57,342 nucleotides of DNA, from positions 1 to 57,342 of the forward strand of contig JAYVOP010000235.1 in NCBI GenBank assembly GCA_043757865.1. The letters are read 5' to 3'. Under the pieces are notes generated by a model. That model did not search any database and was not told the DNA's origin. It saw nothing but the letters and a program-made list of their open reading frames with translations. Position numbers and translations under genes: made by a program. Every line of letters starts with the position of its first letter. Position 1 is the first letter of the stretch. The DNA comes from JAGNEJ01 sp043757865 (GTDB lineage Bacteria > Verrucomicrobiota > Verrucomicrobiia > Verrucomicrobiales > V1-33). Of the stretch, positions 1 to 8,003 are shown piece by piece.

Positions 1-47
1 GGTGCCTCAGAGTGCTGCTAAAAACGCTCCAATCCAAGTCCAAGCAT

Positions 48-81
48 GGCTCCGCAGCTTAGCCGCTAACCTGCTGGAGCC
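48..81 (-). terminator. possible hairpin downstream of yebC
   Basis: An inverted repeat lies just past the yebC stop: ggctccgcag at 48-57 pairs with ctgctggagcc at 71-81, with one bulge. Read on the minus strand it is followed some 30 bases later by a run of five T. It could end the dapF-yebC transcript, but the T-run is too far away for a classic intrinsic terminator, so the call is weak. Confidence 0.25.
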
Positions 82-100
82 GCAGCCCTGAGGCCCGCTA

Positions 101-832
101 CTACTGCATAGCCGCATGGACGCGGGTCACGTCCGCATGTTCATCCAAGGCTTGGAGGAACGCTGTGACCTCTTCCCGCTGCTCGTCTGTGAGGTTCGGG
201 AGATCCTTGGGCAGGTAGCTCCACTCGCTGGTGGTGATCTGCCAGCCAGCCGCTTTGAGCGCCTTGCCCACCAGGTCTAGCTGCGTGGTGGCACAGAGGA
301 ATCTACCTGCGAGATGGCCTGCGGGCAGGTCTTCCACATCGTCTGCGGTGAGTGGGGAAACATCGTCCGCGCCCGCTTCTAGCGCGGCCGTTTCCAAGTC
401 CTGACTGGCATCTGCGTGATGCGCCTCGATCAAGCCCACGTGGTTAAACATCCACGCCACGCTGCCTTTCCCACCCAGCGATCCTGCGCGGAAGAGCACC
501 CGCAGCTCAGGGGCCGTGCGGTTATTATTGTCGGTTAGGCATTCCACGATCACGGGCACGCGGTGCGGGGCAAAGCCCTCGAACACCACCTCTTCCATGG
601 CCGCACTGCCCGCTTCCAGGCCCGCTCCTTTGGCGATGGCGCGCTCGATGGTGTCCTTATACACGCTGGCCTTCTTCGCATTCTCGATGGCCACATGCAG
701 CCGCGCATTATACTCCGGGTGTGGCCCACCGAGCTTGGCGGCTATCTGAATTTCCCGCACGAATTTCGTCGAGACTTTGCCTTTCTTGTCGGCGGCCATT
801 TCCCGCCATTTCTGTTTCCATTGAGCGCCCAT
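101..832 (-). CDS. YebC/PmpR (TACO1) family protein
   Basis: The product belongs to the YebC family. Family members have been described as DNA-binding transcriptional regulators and, more recently, as factors that relieve ribosome stalling, so the exact role here is open. Its 243 residues match the usual 240-250. The N-terminal helical part (about residues 1-75) has the pattern GGPHPEYNARL followed by AIENAKK and a DTIERAI helix. The opening MGAQWKQKW is nearer to the YeeN-like branch than to the MSGHSKW start of classic YebC. The middle section EVVFEGFAPHRVPVIVEC and the NDNNRTAPELR-like stretch are also typical. It starts 24 bases after the dapF stop on the same strand, so the two are probably co-transcribed. 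Confidence 0.9.
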   Translation of the reverse strand: MGAQWKQKWREMAADKKGKVSTKFVREIQIAAKLGGPHPEYNARLHVAIENAKKASVYKDTIERAIAKGAGLEAGSAAMEEVVFEGFAPHRVPVIVECLTDNNNRTAPELRVLFRAGSLGGKGSVAWMFNHVGLIEAHHADASQDLETAALEAGADDVSPLTADDVEDLPAGHLAGRFLCATTQLDLVGKALKAAGWQITTSEWSYLPKDLPNLTDEQREEVTAFLQALDEHADVTRVHAAMQ

Positions 833-856
833 AGTTTCGTGTTAGGTAAAATTTGT

Positions 857-1672
857 TTAAGCCAGCAGCGGCGTGGTGCCCTCGAACACAAAGTCCGCTG
901 GGCCAGTGAGCGTGACCTCCGTAAATGACTGCTCTGCCCCCGGCGTGAAGCCGATGTGCAGCGTGTCTCCGCCCCGCACCTTCACGCTGATCGGACTGGG
1001 GGCACCGCTCAGCAGATGATGCACTAACGCACACGCCACCATGCCCGTGCCACACGCGAGCGTTTCATCCTCCACGCCGCGTTCGTAAGTGCGGATGGCG
1101 ATGCTGCCTGGGGCTAACACTTGCAGGAAATTTGCGTTCGTGCCCTTAGGTGCGAAGTGTGGGTGATACCGCAGTGCCGCGCCCCACAGCACCACTGGCG
1201 TGGCGGCTAGATCCTCCACGCAGACCACGGCATGGGGCACCCCCGTGTTTAGAAAATGCACGGGCAACGTCGCCTCCGCCACGGGCAGCCTAGTGCCCAG
1301 CGCTAGGCCGTGCGGCACGCTCATGGCTAAGCGCACGAGGTCACCTTCATACGTGGCAGAGAGCACCCCAGCCATCGTTTCAAAGCGCACCTGGCTGCGT
1401 CCATCGCCCAGCAGCCGCTGCACATAACGGGCAAAACAACGCGCCCCATTCCCACACATTTCCGCCTCCCCACCGTCCGCATTGTAATACCGCATCCGCA
1501 CGTCCGCGCCTTGCTGGGCGGGCTCTACAGCTATCAAGCCATCTGCACCCACGCCACGGTGGCGGTCACATAAACTAGCAATCTGGGCAGTGCTTAGGGA
1601 CCAGGCATTCGTGCGATTATCTAGCATCACGAAGTCATTACCAGCACCATTCATTTTCGTAAAAGTCAGCAT
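857..1672 (-). CDS. dapF: diaminopimelate epimerase
   Basis: This enzyme converts LL- to meso-diaminopimelate in the cytoplasm for lysine and peptidoglycan synthesis. The 271-residue length is normal. Both catalytic cysteines of the PLP-independent two-base mechanism are present: Cys73 in MCGNGARC and Cys207 in ACGTGMVA. The N-terminal KMNGAGNDFV and the EDETLACGTG segment are classic for the family. It lies directly upstream of the yebC-like gene, a tight same-strand arrangement. The ATG at 1670-1672 gives the expected N terminus, with the conserved K-M-N-G-A-G-N at residues 6-12. Confidence 0.97.
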   Translation of the reverse strand: MLTFTKMNGAGNDFVMLDNRTNAWSLSTAQIASLCDRHRGVGADGLIAVEPAQQGADVRMRYYNADGGEAEMCGNGARCFARYVQRLLGDGRSQVRFETMAGVLSATYEGDLVRLAMSVPHGLALGTRLPVAEATLPVHFLNTGVPHAVVCVEDLAATPVVLWGAALRYHPHFAPKGTNANFLQVLAPGSIAIRTYERGVEDETLACGTGMVACALVHHLLSGAPSPISVKVRGGDTLHIGFTPGAEQSFTEVTLTGPADFVFEGTTPLLA

Positions 1673-1861
1673 CGGAATTTAAATATGGGGAAAAGAGATT
1701 TGCCTACGCCATGGAAGCAACTGCCCTGGGCGGCAACTCCTATTTCTCATCGGAACCCGCAGTCCTCTCCTCCATCAGGCCCCGTGGGGCTCACCTTCAA
1801 AAAAATACCGCCTCCCCAAATTGCTTCGAGCTTTCTTGGCCAGTGCCATTAGGTTGGCGGC

Positions 1862-2041
1862 ATGTTGTGTCCTGTCACCTGTCCATCGTGCTATGAAGAA
1901 TTTACCGTGTTGGCCCCGCCTGCCGCGGAGGTGCCGTGTGTGGTGGACTATGATTGCGAGGTCTGCTGCCGACCCATGGTGATCCGGTTTGAGGAAATGG
2001 ATGACGAGGTCTGGGCGGAGGCGCTGGGAATGGGGGAATAA
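1862..2041 (+). CDS. CPXCG-motif cysteine-rich protein
   Basis: A 59-residue reading frame that is easy to miss because of its size. The product has two cysteine pairs typical of the small CPXCG zinc-ribbon family: TCPSC near residues 6-10 and CEVCCRP near residues 32-38. Between them is a short beta-rich stretch (EVPCVVDYDC), and the acidic tail ends in EEMDDEVWAEALG. Family members are found next to unrelated genes and have no firmly assigned role; a zinc-bound ribbon is inferred from the cysteines. It sits 45 bases before ilvD on the same strand, so the two may share a transcript. Confidence 0.75.
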   Translation: MLCPVTCPSCYEEFTVLAPPAAEVPCVVDYDCEVCCRPMVIRFEEMDDEVWAEALGMGE

Positions 2042-2086
2042 AATGAGCGGCGGGCGGCCTCTGCTGCTTGACCCGCAGGCCGCGCG

Positions 2087-3829
2087 ATGCAGGATGCGCC
2101 CTCCCTTATGAAAAAGAAATCTGCCTCTGCTGCTGCCCCCGCTGTTTCCGCCTCCTCACTCCATCGTCGTTGGTCTGGCCCCATGTTAGATGGGGTCGAT
2201 CGTGCGGCTAGCCGTGCGATGTTGCACGCCGTGGGGTTCAATCGTGGAGACTTTCAGAAATCCCAGATCGGCATTGCCAGCACTTGGGCGCAGGTCACGC
2301 CATGCAATATGCACATCGATAAATTGGCGCTGGAGTCCGCCAAGGGCGTGAATGCGGCCGGGGCGAAAGCGATCATTTTCAACACCATCACCATTTCCGA
2401 CGGCATCTCCATGGGCACGGAGGGCATGAAATACAGCCTTGTGAGTCGCGAGGTCATTGCCGATTCTATCGAAACGGTGGTCGGCTGCGAGAACCTAGAC
2501 GGACTGGTAGCCATCGGCGGTTGTGATAAAAATATGCCCGGCTGCTTGATCGGCATGGCGCGGCTGAATCGGCCCAGCGTGTTCGTTTACGGCGGCACTA
2601 TTTTGCCCGGCTGCTTTGAAGGCAAGGACGTGGACATTGTCAGCGTCTTCGAGGCCTGCGGCAAACACGCCGCTGGCCAGATCACCGATGCGCAGCTCCA
2701 AGGCATCGAGGAAACCGCCATTCCCGGCCCCGGTGCCTGCGGCGGCATGTATACCGCTAACACCATGGCCAGTGCTATCGAGGCCATGGGAATGAGCTTG
2801 CCTAACAGCAGTGCGCAAAGCGCCATCAGCCCAGAGAAACTCATGGACTGCTTCGATGCCGGAGCCGCCGTCATGCACATGATCACGCGCGGCATCCGTC
2901 CCAGCGACATCCTCTGCAAAGAGTCCTTTGAAAACGCCATTGCGCTCATCACTGCCCTAGGCGGCAGCACCAATGCCGTGCTCCACATGCTGGCCATGGC
3001 TCATGCGGCGGGCGTGAAATTGAGCATCGATGATTTCACCCGCATCGGTGCGCGCACTCCCGTGCTAGCGGATCTGCGGCCCAGTGGCAAGCACGCCATG
3101 GCGGACCTCGTAAAGATCGGCGGCACCTTGCCATTGATGAAACTTCTCTTGTCCGAAGGCCTCATGCATGGCGATGTGATGACCGTGACTGGCAAGACCA
3201 TGAAAGACAATCTGAGCAAGGTCAAAGCCACCTATCCCAAAGGCCAGACCGTGATCCGCTCCATGAAAGATCCCATCAAACCCGAGGGCCATCTCGTCAT
3301 CATGTATGGCAATCTAGCACCCGAAGGAGCCGTGGCTAAGATCTCTGGCAAAGAAGGTCTCACCTTCAAAGGCACCGCCCGCGTCTTCGATAGCGAAGAA
3401 GCCGCCATGGCCGCCATCATGGACGGCAAGATCGTGAAAGGGGATGTGATCGTCATCCGCATGGAAGGCCCCGTGGGCGGCCCAGGGATGCGGGAAATGC
3501 TGGGGCCCACCAGTGCCGTCATGGGCCGGGGGCTGGGCAAGGACGTGGCGTTGATTACCGATGGACGTTTCTCCGGCGGCAGCCACGGCTTCGTCGTCGG
3601 CCACATCAGCCCGGAAGCCTACGTGGGCGGCCCCTTAGCCATCGTGAAAAATGGCGACATCATCAGCATCGACGCCAGCAAACGGAAGATCAATTTAGTG
3701 GTCCCCGCCGCCGAGATCGCCAAGCGCCAAGCCGCCTGGAAACAGCCGAAGCCGCGTTACACCCGAGGTGTGCTAGCCAAGTTTGCCAAGTGCGTGAGTT
3801 CCGCTAGCACAGGCGCGGTGACGGATTAA
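2087..3829 (+). CDS. ilvD: dihydroxy-acid dehydratase
   Basis: This enzyme dehydrates dihydroxy acids to 2-oxo acids in valine, leucine and isoleucine synthesis. It is 580 residues long, slightly more than many homologues because of a Ser/Ala-rich N-terminal extension. An alternative start at the ATG at 2108 (MKKKS) would shorten it by seven residues. The iron-sulfur ligands are visible: Cys73 in TPCNMH, Cys146 in GGCDKNMPGC and Cys218 in GPGACGG. Further down, the ALGGSTNAVLH stretch and the C-terminal DGRFSGGSHGFVVGHISPEA block are signature IlvD segments. It stands alone among branched-chain genes in this window. Confidence 0.97.
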   Translation: MQDAPSLMKKKSASAAAPAVSASSLHRRWSGPMLDGVDRAASRAMLHAVGFNRGDFQKSQIGIASTWAQVTPCNMHIDKLALESAKGVNAAGAKAIIFNTITISDGISMGTEGMKYSLVSREVIADSIETVVGCENLDGLVAIGGCDKNMPGCLIGMARLNRPSVFVYGGTILPGCFEGKDVDIVSVFEACGKHAAGQITDAQLQGIEETAIPGPGACGGMYTANTMASAIEAMGMSLPNSSAQSAISPEKLMDCFDAGAAVMHMITRGIRPSDILCKESFENAIALITALGGSTNAVLHMLAMAHAAGVKLSIDDFTRIGARTPVLADLRPSGKHAMADLVKIGGTLPLMKLLLSEGLMHGDVMTVTGKTMKDNLSKVKATYPKGQTVIRSMKDPIKPEGHLVIMYGNLAPEGAVAKISGKEGLTFKGTARVFDSEEAAMAAIMDGKIVKGDVIVIRMEGPVGGPGMREMLGPTSAVMGRGLGKDVALITDGRFSGGSHGFVVGHISPEAYVGGPLAIVKNGDIISIDASKRKINLVVPAAEIAKRQAAWKQPKPRYTRGVLAKFAKCVSSASTGAVTD

Positions 3830-3880
3830 GGGTCATGCCGCCCCCCTCCAGCTTTGTAATCAGACGCCACCACCTCGTCG

Positions 3881-3906
3881 CTGCGGGAACGCCCGGGTAC
3901 CCGCAG
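3881..3906. repeat. intergenic stem-loop after ilvD
   Basis: Between ilvD and the PEP-CTERM gene, ctgcggg (3881-3887) pairs with cccgcag (3900-3906) around a loop that contains cccggg. There is no following T-run, so it is described only as a hairpin. It could stabilise the ilvD 3' end or be one of the scattered intergenic palindromes seen elsewhere in the window. Confidence 0.35.
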
Positions 3907-4067
3907 GGCACGAGTCCCAGCAGCCGCCGCCCGGTCGAGTTTATTACGTTTACGGTTTGGCCATGCTCCTGCCTAGCTTGAAGAGATTTTAGTGCAAATA
4001 TCATCTTGCTTGAGAGGCAATTCACACTGACGTCCATACTAATATGCACTCAACTTTTTACGCCCGT

Positions 4068-5168
4068 ATGAAACTCCTTTCCCTCGGCCTCGGCCTAGCC
4101 TCTCTCACCAGCCTCCATGCGGCCAATATCCTTGCACCGTCGGATCTTGTCATTGCGGTGGATGCAGATGTTTCCGGCTCCAACAGCAACTACCCAGAGC
4201 CCAATGAAAATCCCGCCAAGGTGATCGACGGCAACAACGGCACCAAATATCTCAATTTCGGAGGCTCCGGCTCCGGCTTTATTGTTACCCCTAGCGCCTC
4301 TACGGCGGTGCAGAGCATGCAGTTCGTCACGGGCAATGATGCGCCAGAGCGTGATCCCTCCAGCTATCAAATCTACGGCACCAATGCCCCCATCACCTCG
4401 GGCGCTAATAGCGCGGGCACCGCTGAGGCCTGGACCCTGGTTTCTGCTGGATCAGTCGCCTTGCCTACTGCCCGCAATGCGGCAGGTCCAGCGATCAACA
4501 TCATCAATACTACCGCCTACAGTTCCTATAAACTAGTGTTCCCGACCATCACCAACAGCGATCTCCTCCAGTTGAGCGAAGTACAAATGTATAACGCTCC
4601 GAACCTCACGGGTTCCGCCTCCTTGATGGCTTCTAATGCGATTGTCGGCATCGACCAACCAGGTTTTTCTGACAGCCGCTACGCTGACTCCGAAACTCCC
4701 GGGCACCTGATCGATGGCAACACGGGAACGAAATACCTAAATTTCGGGAAACAAAACAGCGGAATTATCGTCAAGCCTGCCACTGGTTCCTCCGTTGTAA
4801 CGGGCATCGAATTTTGGACTGCCAATGATTCTGAAGAGCGGGATCCATCTATGTATCAGATCTATGGTCGCAACGGCGGCTTCACTTCACTAAACAACAG
4901 CCTAGGCGATAGCGATACTTGGACCTTAATTCAATTAAACGCCCTCACCTTGCCGAGCGCCCGCGGGGCCACCAGCGGAGTGCTGAACTTCCCAAACACG
5001 GCGGCCTTTGACACCTACAAAATTCTTTTTCCAGATGTAAAGGATGCCGGAGCCGCAAACTCCATGCAGATCGCTGAAGTGCAGCTATATGGCACGCTGG
5101 TGCCGGAACCAACCAGTCTGGCCACCCTCTCATTGGGATTGCTACTGATGGCCCGCCGCCGCCGGTAA
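4068..5168 (+). CDS. PEP-CTERM sorting-domain exported protein with duplicated domain
   Basis: An exported protein carrying the PEP-CTERM tail VPEP followed by a hydrophobic stretch and ARRRR at the extreme C terminus. Family knowledge says such proteins are processed by an exosortase and are often linked to exopolysaccharide or the cell surface. The chosen ATG gives the signal peptide MKLLSLGLGLASLTSLHA; an upstream ATG at 4044 adds eight residues. The mature part is a tandem duplication of about 150 residues. Each copy has IDGN-GTKYLNFG, then ERDPS-YQIYG, TWTL, LPSAR or LPTAR, and a final AEVQLYG or SEVQMY strand. This resembles a discoidin-like (F5/8 C) beta-sandwich. The ligand is unknown. 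Confidence 0.85.
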   Translation: MKLLSLGLGLASLTSLHAANILAPSDLVIAVDADVSGSNSNYPEPNENPAKVIDGNNGTKYLNFGGSGSGFIVTPSASTAVQSMQFVTGNDAPERDPSSYQIYGTNAPITSGANSAGTAEAWTLVSAGSVALPTARNAAGPAINIINTTAYSSYKLVFPTITNSDLLQLSEVQMYNAPNLTGSASLMASNAIVGIDQPGFSDSRYADSETPGHLIDGNTGTKYLNFGKQNSGIIVKPATGSSVVTGIEFWTANDSEERDPSMYQIYGRNGGFTSLNNSLGDSDTWTLIQLNALTLPSARGATSGVLNFPNTAAFDTYKILFPDVKDAGAANSMQIAEVQLYGTLVPEPTSLATLSLGLLLMARRRR

Positions 5169-5427
5169 CCTAATGTTTACGGTCTCACGGGGCGTGTTGC
5201 CAACGAATGTTCCTGCCGGGAGGCATCCCAGCGTGCGCAATCAAGCGGACCCCTTGTGGTCACGTCCAAGCGGGAAATCTCGGCCTCATCCTCGCGCTGC
5301 GGCGGGAGGGTGATTTGACCAAAAGGTTCCGCTCCCCAGCCAAAGGGCTAGGGAATATCCCCGCCAAGCTCGCGATGATCCGCCAGAACACGGCTCGCCA
5401 TCCATGCCAGATGCAGCCTCGCACCAC

Positions 5428-6039
5428 CTAACGATGCCACTGCTGCCAGTCCGTCACGGTGTCGATGTCCCGCAGGGTTTCCAGCCGGGTGACGCGGAGG
5501 CCTAGGGCCTCTGCGCGTTGGGTGCAGATGGCCAGCGTTTCGGCGGTGCTCCAAGGGATGTCATGGAAAAGCGCGGGATGCGGCTGGCGTAGCGCTTGTA
5601 GATAGTAACCGCCATCCGCAGCGGGGCCGAAGACGACATCTGCGCCCAGTTCCAGGGCCTCCCAGGCCTGTGAGAAATGATGCGCCCGCAGCCCCGGACA
5701 GTCCGTGCCGATGAGGCTGACGCTGGTGGCTCCAGCCGCCAAGGCCTGCTGCGTGAGGGCCAGCAAGCGCGCGCCCAGATCCCCGCTGGGCTGGGGCACT
5801 AACGTGTAACCCTGCACCTCCGGCACGTGCTGCTGGAGCCACTGGGCGAACTCTGCGCCATGGCTTGGCGGATCATACGCCAGCCACACGTCCCCGAGCG
5901 GCAGGTGGCGGAGCGTTTCCGCTAGCAGAGTTTCGTAAATGGCCACGGCAGCCGCGTCTCCCACGTCAGCGGCTAGGCGGGTTTTCACATAGCCGGGGCG
6001 GGGATATTTACAGAAGGCGATGATGACGGGAGTTTTCAA
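5428..6039 (-). CDS. TIGR04282-type (DUF2064) glycosyltransferase
   Basis: A 203-residue cytoplasmic protein of the DUF2064 family, which databases often label arsenosugar biosynthesis glycosyltransferase. It has a nucleotide-diphospho-sugar transferase fold. Visible signatures are the N-terminal IIAFCKYPRPGYVKTRLA, the SLIGTDCPGLRAHH segment (residues about 110-123) and VFGPAADGGYYLQAL. Together they define the family. There is no arsM-like partner next to it in the window, so an arsenosugar role is not supported by context and the substrate is open. Flanking spacers are non-coding on both sides. Confidence 0.85.
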   Translation of the reverse strand: MKTPVIIAFCKYPRPGYVKTRLAADVGDAAAVAIYETLLAETLRHLPLGDVWLAYDPPSHGAEFAQWLQQHVPEVQGYTLVPQPSGDLGARLLALTQQALAAGATSVSLIGTDCPGLRAHHFSQAWEALELGADVVFGPAADGGYYLQALRQPHPALFHDIPWSTAETLAICTQRAEALGLRVTRLETLRDIDTVTDWQQWHR

Positions 6040-6892
6040 TTTGTGATGATGCGCATGGCTAGGTGCGGGCTTGCGCTTAGCGCTGATTCGTGCGTTTGCA
6101 ACGCGCTACGCTAAGGCGGACGGTGCGGCCACGTCAGCCCTCGGAATCTCCGGGATTTGAAGTGCATTATGGCGTTAGCAGCTTGCCACCGGGGGCAGCG
6201 CGATTGGGGCCAGCCATACGGGACATTGGTCCATCCATGGCCAAACAAGAATTGACCACCCACCCCGTCCGCAATCCTCCGCGCCTGATTTCCGCCCTCC
6301 AGACTTTCCTCACTTGGGGGTCACAGTCCAAAGAGGGCTCCCTCCCCAACGGGACGGACGGAGGCGTTGGCCACAGAGGGCGCTTTGGTGCGGGGGACGT
6401 TCCCTGCGCCCCGTTAGGGCGCGGGGGGGGGGACTTTGGTCCCAGGGTGGCGTTCGTGCCTTGCGCCACTCTGGGCTTTCACCGTTAGCCCCTTTGGGGC
6501 CGGGGTTGGTTCCGCCCTAATCTCCCCCGCCGCCCTTCTCCAGGAACGGAGGTGGACTTCCCAAAGCCGTCCCGCCCCGAAATACCGGTGGAGCCCGGTT
6601 TTCGGTAGCTTTTCTCCTGATAAACGGCAGGTTGGGCCAGAAATAGGGGGCGGGAGACGGAGGCGGGAGAGACTTGCCCTGCGGCTGGGAAAGTCTTCCC
6701 AAGGGCTGGGAAAGTCTTCCCAAGGGCGGGGAAAGTCTTCTTAAATCTATCCCCCGGCCTGGAACCTCCAGAGGATTCATACGTAAGCCCTGAAGGAAGG
6801 ACCGACAAAACCCATATCGCCCTTGCGCCAAGGCTGATTCTGCTTAGTCAATCTGGCCTTCCACCGCACCACCCTTAACCTCGCTTCTCCTG
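6040..6892. other. 850-bp non-coding spacer with G-rich stretch and hairpins
   Basis: No convincing gene is visible here. Open frames exist on both strands but are low-complexity, rich in Pro, Gly and Arg, and overlap one another. Around 6400-6480 there is a G-rich run and two hairpins. One is gcgccc...gggcgc; the other is ccagggtggcg pairing with cgccactctgg, with one mismatch. A 21-bp tandem repeat follows at 6684-6746. The spacer separates a minus-strand gene from the KDG-kinase-like gene and so could hold a promoter, but none is clear. Confidence 0.5.
6684..6746. repeat. 21-bp tandem repeat, three copies
   Basis: The unit gctgggaaagtcttcccaag plus a final g occurs perfectly twice (6684-6704, 6705-6725), and a third diverged copy follows (6726-6746). 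Each unit contains gggaa-agtc-ttccc, itself an inverted repeat, so the array is a row of small hairpins. Function is not evident. Confidence 0.8.
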
Positions 6893-7987
6893 ATGCTTAC
6901 TTTAAAGCCCGCTGCTGCTTGCCAATATGACCTCATTTCCCTGGGGGAGATCATGCTCCGTCTGGACCCAGGTGAGGGCCGCATCCGCGGTGCGCGGGAG
7001 TTCAAGGTGTGGGAAGGCGGTGGGGAATACAATGTGGCGCGGGGGCTGCGGAAATGTTTTGGGCTGCGGACTAGCGTGGTGACGGCTTTTGCGGACAATG
7101 ATGTGGGCCGGCTGGTGGAGGACTTCATTATGCAAGGCGGGGTGGACACGCGGCATATCCAATGGGTGCCGTATGACGGCATCGGCCGCACGGTGCGCAA
7201 TGGGCTGAACTTTACGGAACGTGGCTTCGGCATCCGGGGAGCTAAGGGCATCCCGGACCGGGGGAATACAGCGGCTAGTCATTTGAAGCCGGGGGATGTG
7301 GACTGGGAGGAGATCTTTGGGAAACAAGGCGTGCGGTGGTTTCACACGGGCGGCATTTTTGCCGCCCTCAGCGATACCACGCCGGAGGTGGTGATCGAGG
7401 CGGTGGAGTGTGCCCGGAAGCATGGCACCATCGTGAGCTATGATCTGAACTATCGGCCTAGTCTCTGGAAAGGCATCGGTGGTAAGGCCCGCGCGCAGGA
7501 GGTGAACCGCCGCATCGCCAAAAGTGTGGATGTGATGATCGGCAATGAGGAAGATTTCACGGCCTCGTTAGGGTTCGAGGTGGAAGGTGCGGACGAGCAC
7601 ATCAGCACGATTGAAATTGGGAGTTTCCAAAAGATGATCGAGCGCGCAGTGCAGGAGTTTCCTAACTTCAAAGTAGCCGCCACCACGCTGCGCACGGTGC
7701 AGTCTGCCACCATCAACGACTGGGGGGCGATCCTCTGGCACGAGGGCCAATTCCATAGGGCGGCACAGCGGAATGGGCTGGAAATTCTGGATCGGGTGGG
7801 CGGGGGAGACAGTTTTGCCAGTGGGCTGATCTACGGTTTCCTGGCCCACAATGATGCGGCTAAGGCGGTGGAATATGGCGCTGCGCATGGCGCGCTGGCG
7901 ATGACCACGCCGGGGGACACGTCCTTCGCCACGCAGAGTGAGGTGGAGAAGGAAATGGGCGGGGGCAGCAAACGCGTCGAACGCTAA
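6893..7987 (+). CDS. PfkB-family sugar kinase, 2-dehydro-3-deoxygluconokinase-like
   Basis: A 364-residue ribokinase/PfkB kinase. The C-terminal signature RVGGGDSFASGLIYGF holds the catalytic base, Asp306. The N-terminal glycine motif is FKVWEGGGEYNVARGL (residues about 38-52). The middle segment VSYDLNYRPSLW is characteristic of KdgK-type enzymes, which phosphorylate 2-keto-3-deoxygluconate. The exact substrate is inferred from that resemblance only. The next gene follows closely on the same strand, but no Entner-Doudoroff aldolase is adjacent. Confidence 0.85.
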   Translation: MLTLKPAAACQYDLISLGEIMLRLDPGEGRIRGAREFKVWEGGGEYNVARGLRKCFGLRTSVVTAFADNDVGRLVEDFIMQGGVDTRHIQWVPYDGIGRTVRNGLNFTERGFGIRGAKGIPDRGNTAASHLKPGDVDWEEIFGKQGVRWFHTGGIFAALSDTTPEVVIEAVECARKHGTIVSYDLNYRPSLWKGIGGKARAQEVNRRIAKSVDVMIGNEEDFTASLGFEVEGADEHISTIEIGSFQKMIERAVQEFPNFKVAATTLRTVQSATINDWGAILWHEGQFHRAAQRNGLEILDRVGGGDSFASGLIYGFLAHNDAAKAVEYGAAHGALAMTTPGDTSFATQSEVEKEMGGGSKRVER

Positions 7988-8003
7988 CCTAGCGAAATCT
8001 GAC

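Noticed and set aside
5207..5431. A 74-codon plus-strand frame after the PEP-CTERM gene
   Set aside because: It has no motif, no clear ribosome site and unusual composition, and lies in a short spacer; it looks like chance.
6090..6831. Several open frames on both strands between the TIGR04282 gene and the kinase gene
   Set aside because: They overlap one another, are Pro/Gly/Arg-rich, have no recognisable motif, and partly translate the 21-bp tandem repeat.
7938..8003. Extension of the proline racemase homologue upstream to a GTG inside the kinase gene
   Set aside because: The 22 extra residues (MRWRRKWAGAAN...) do not resemble the family N terminus and merely read the kinase gene in another frame.
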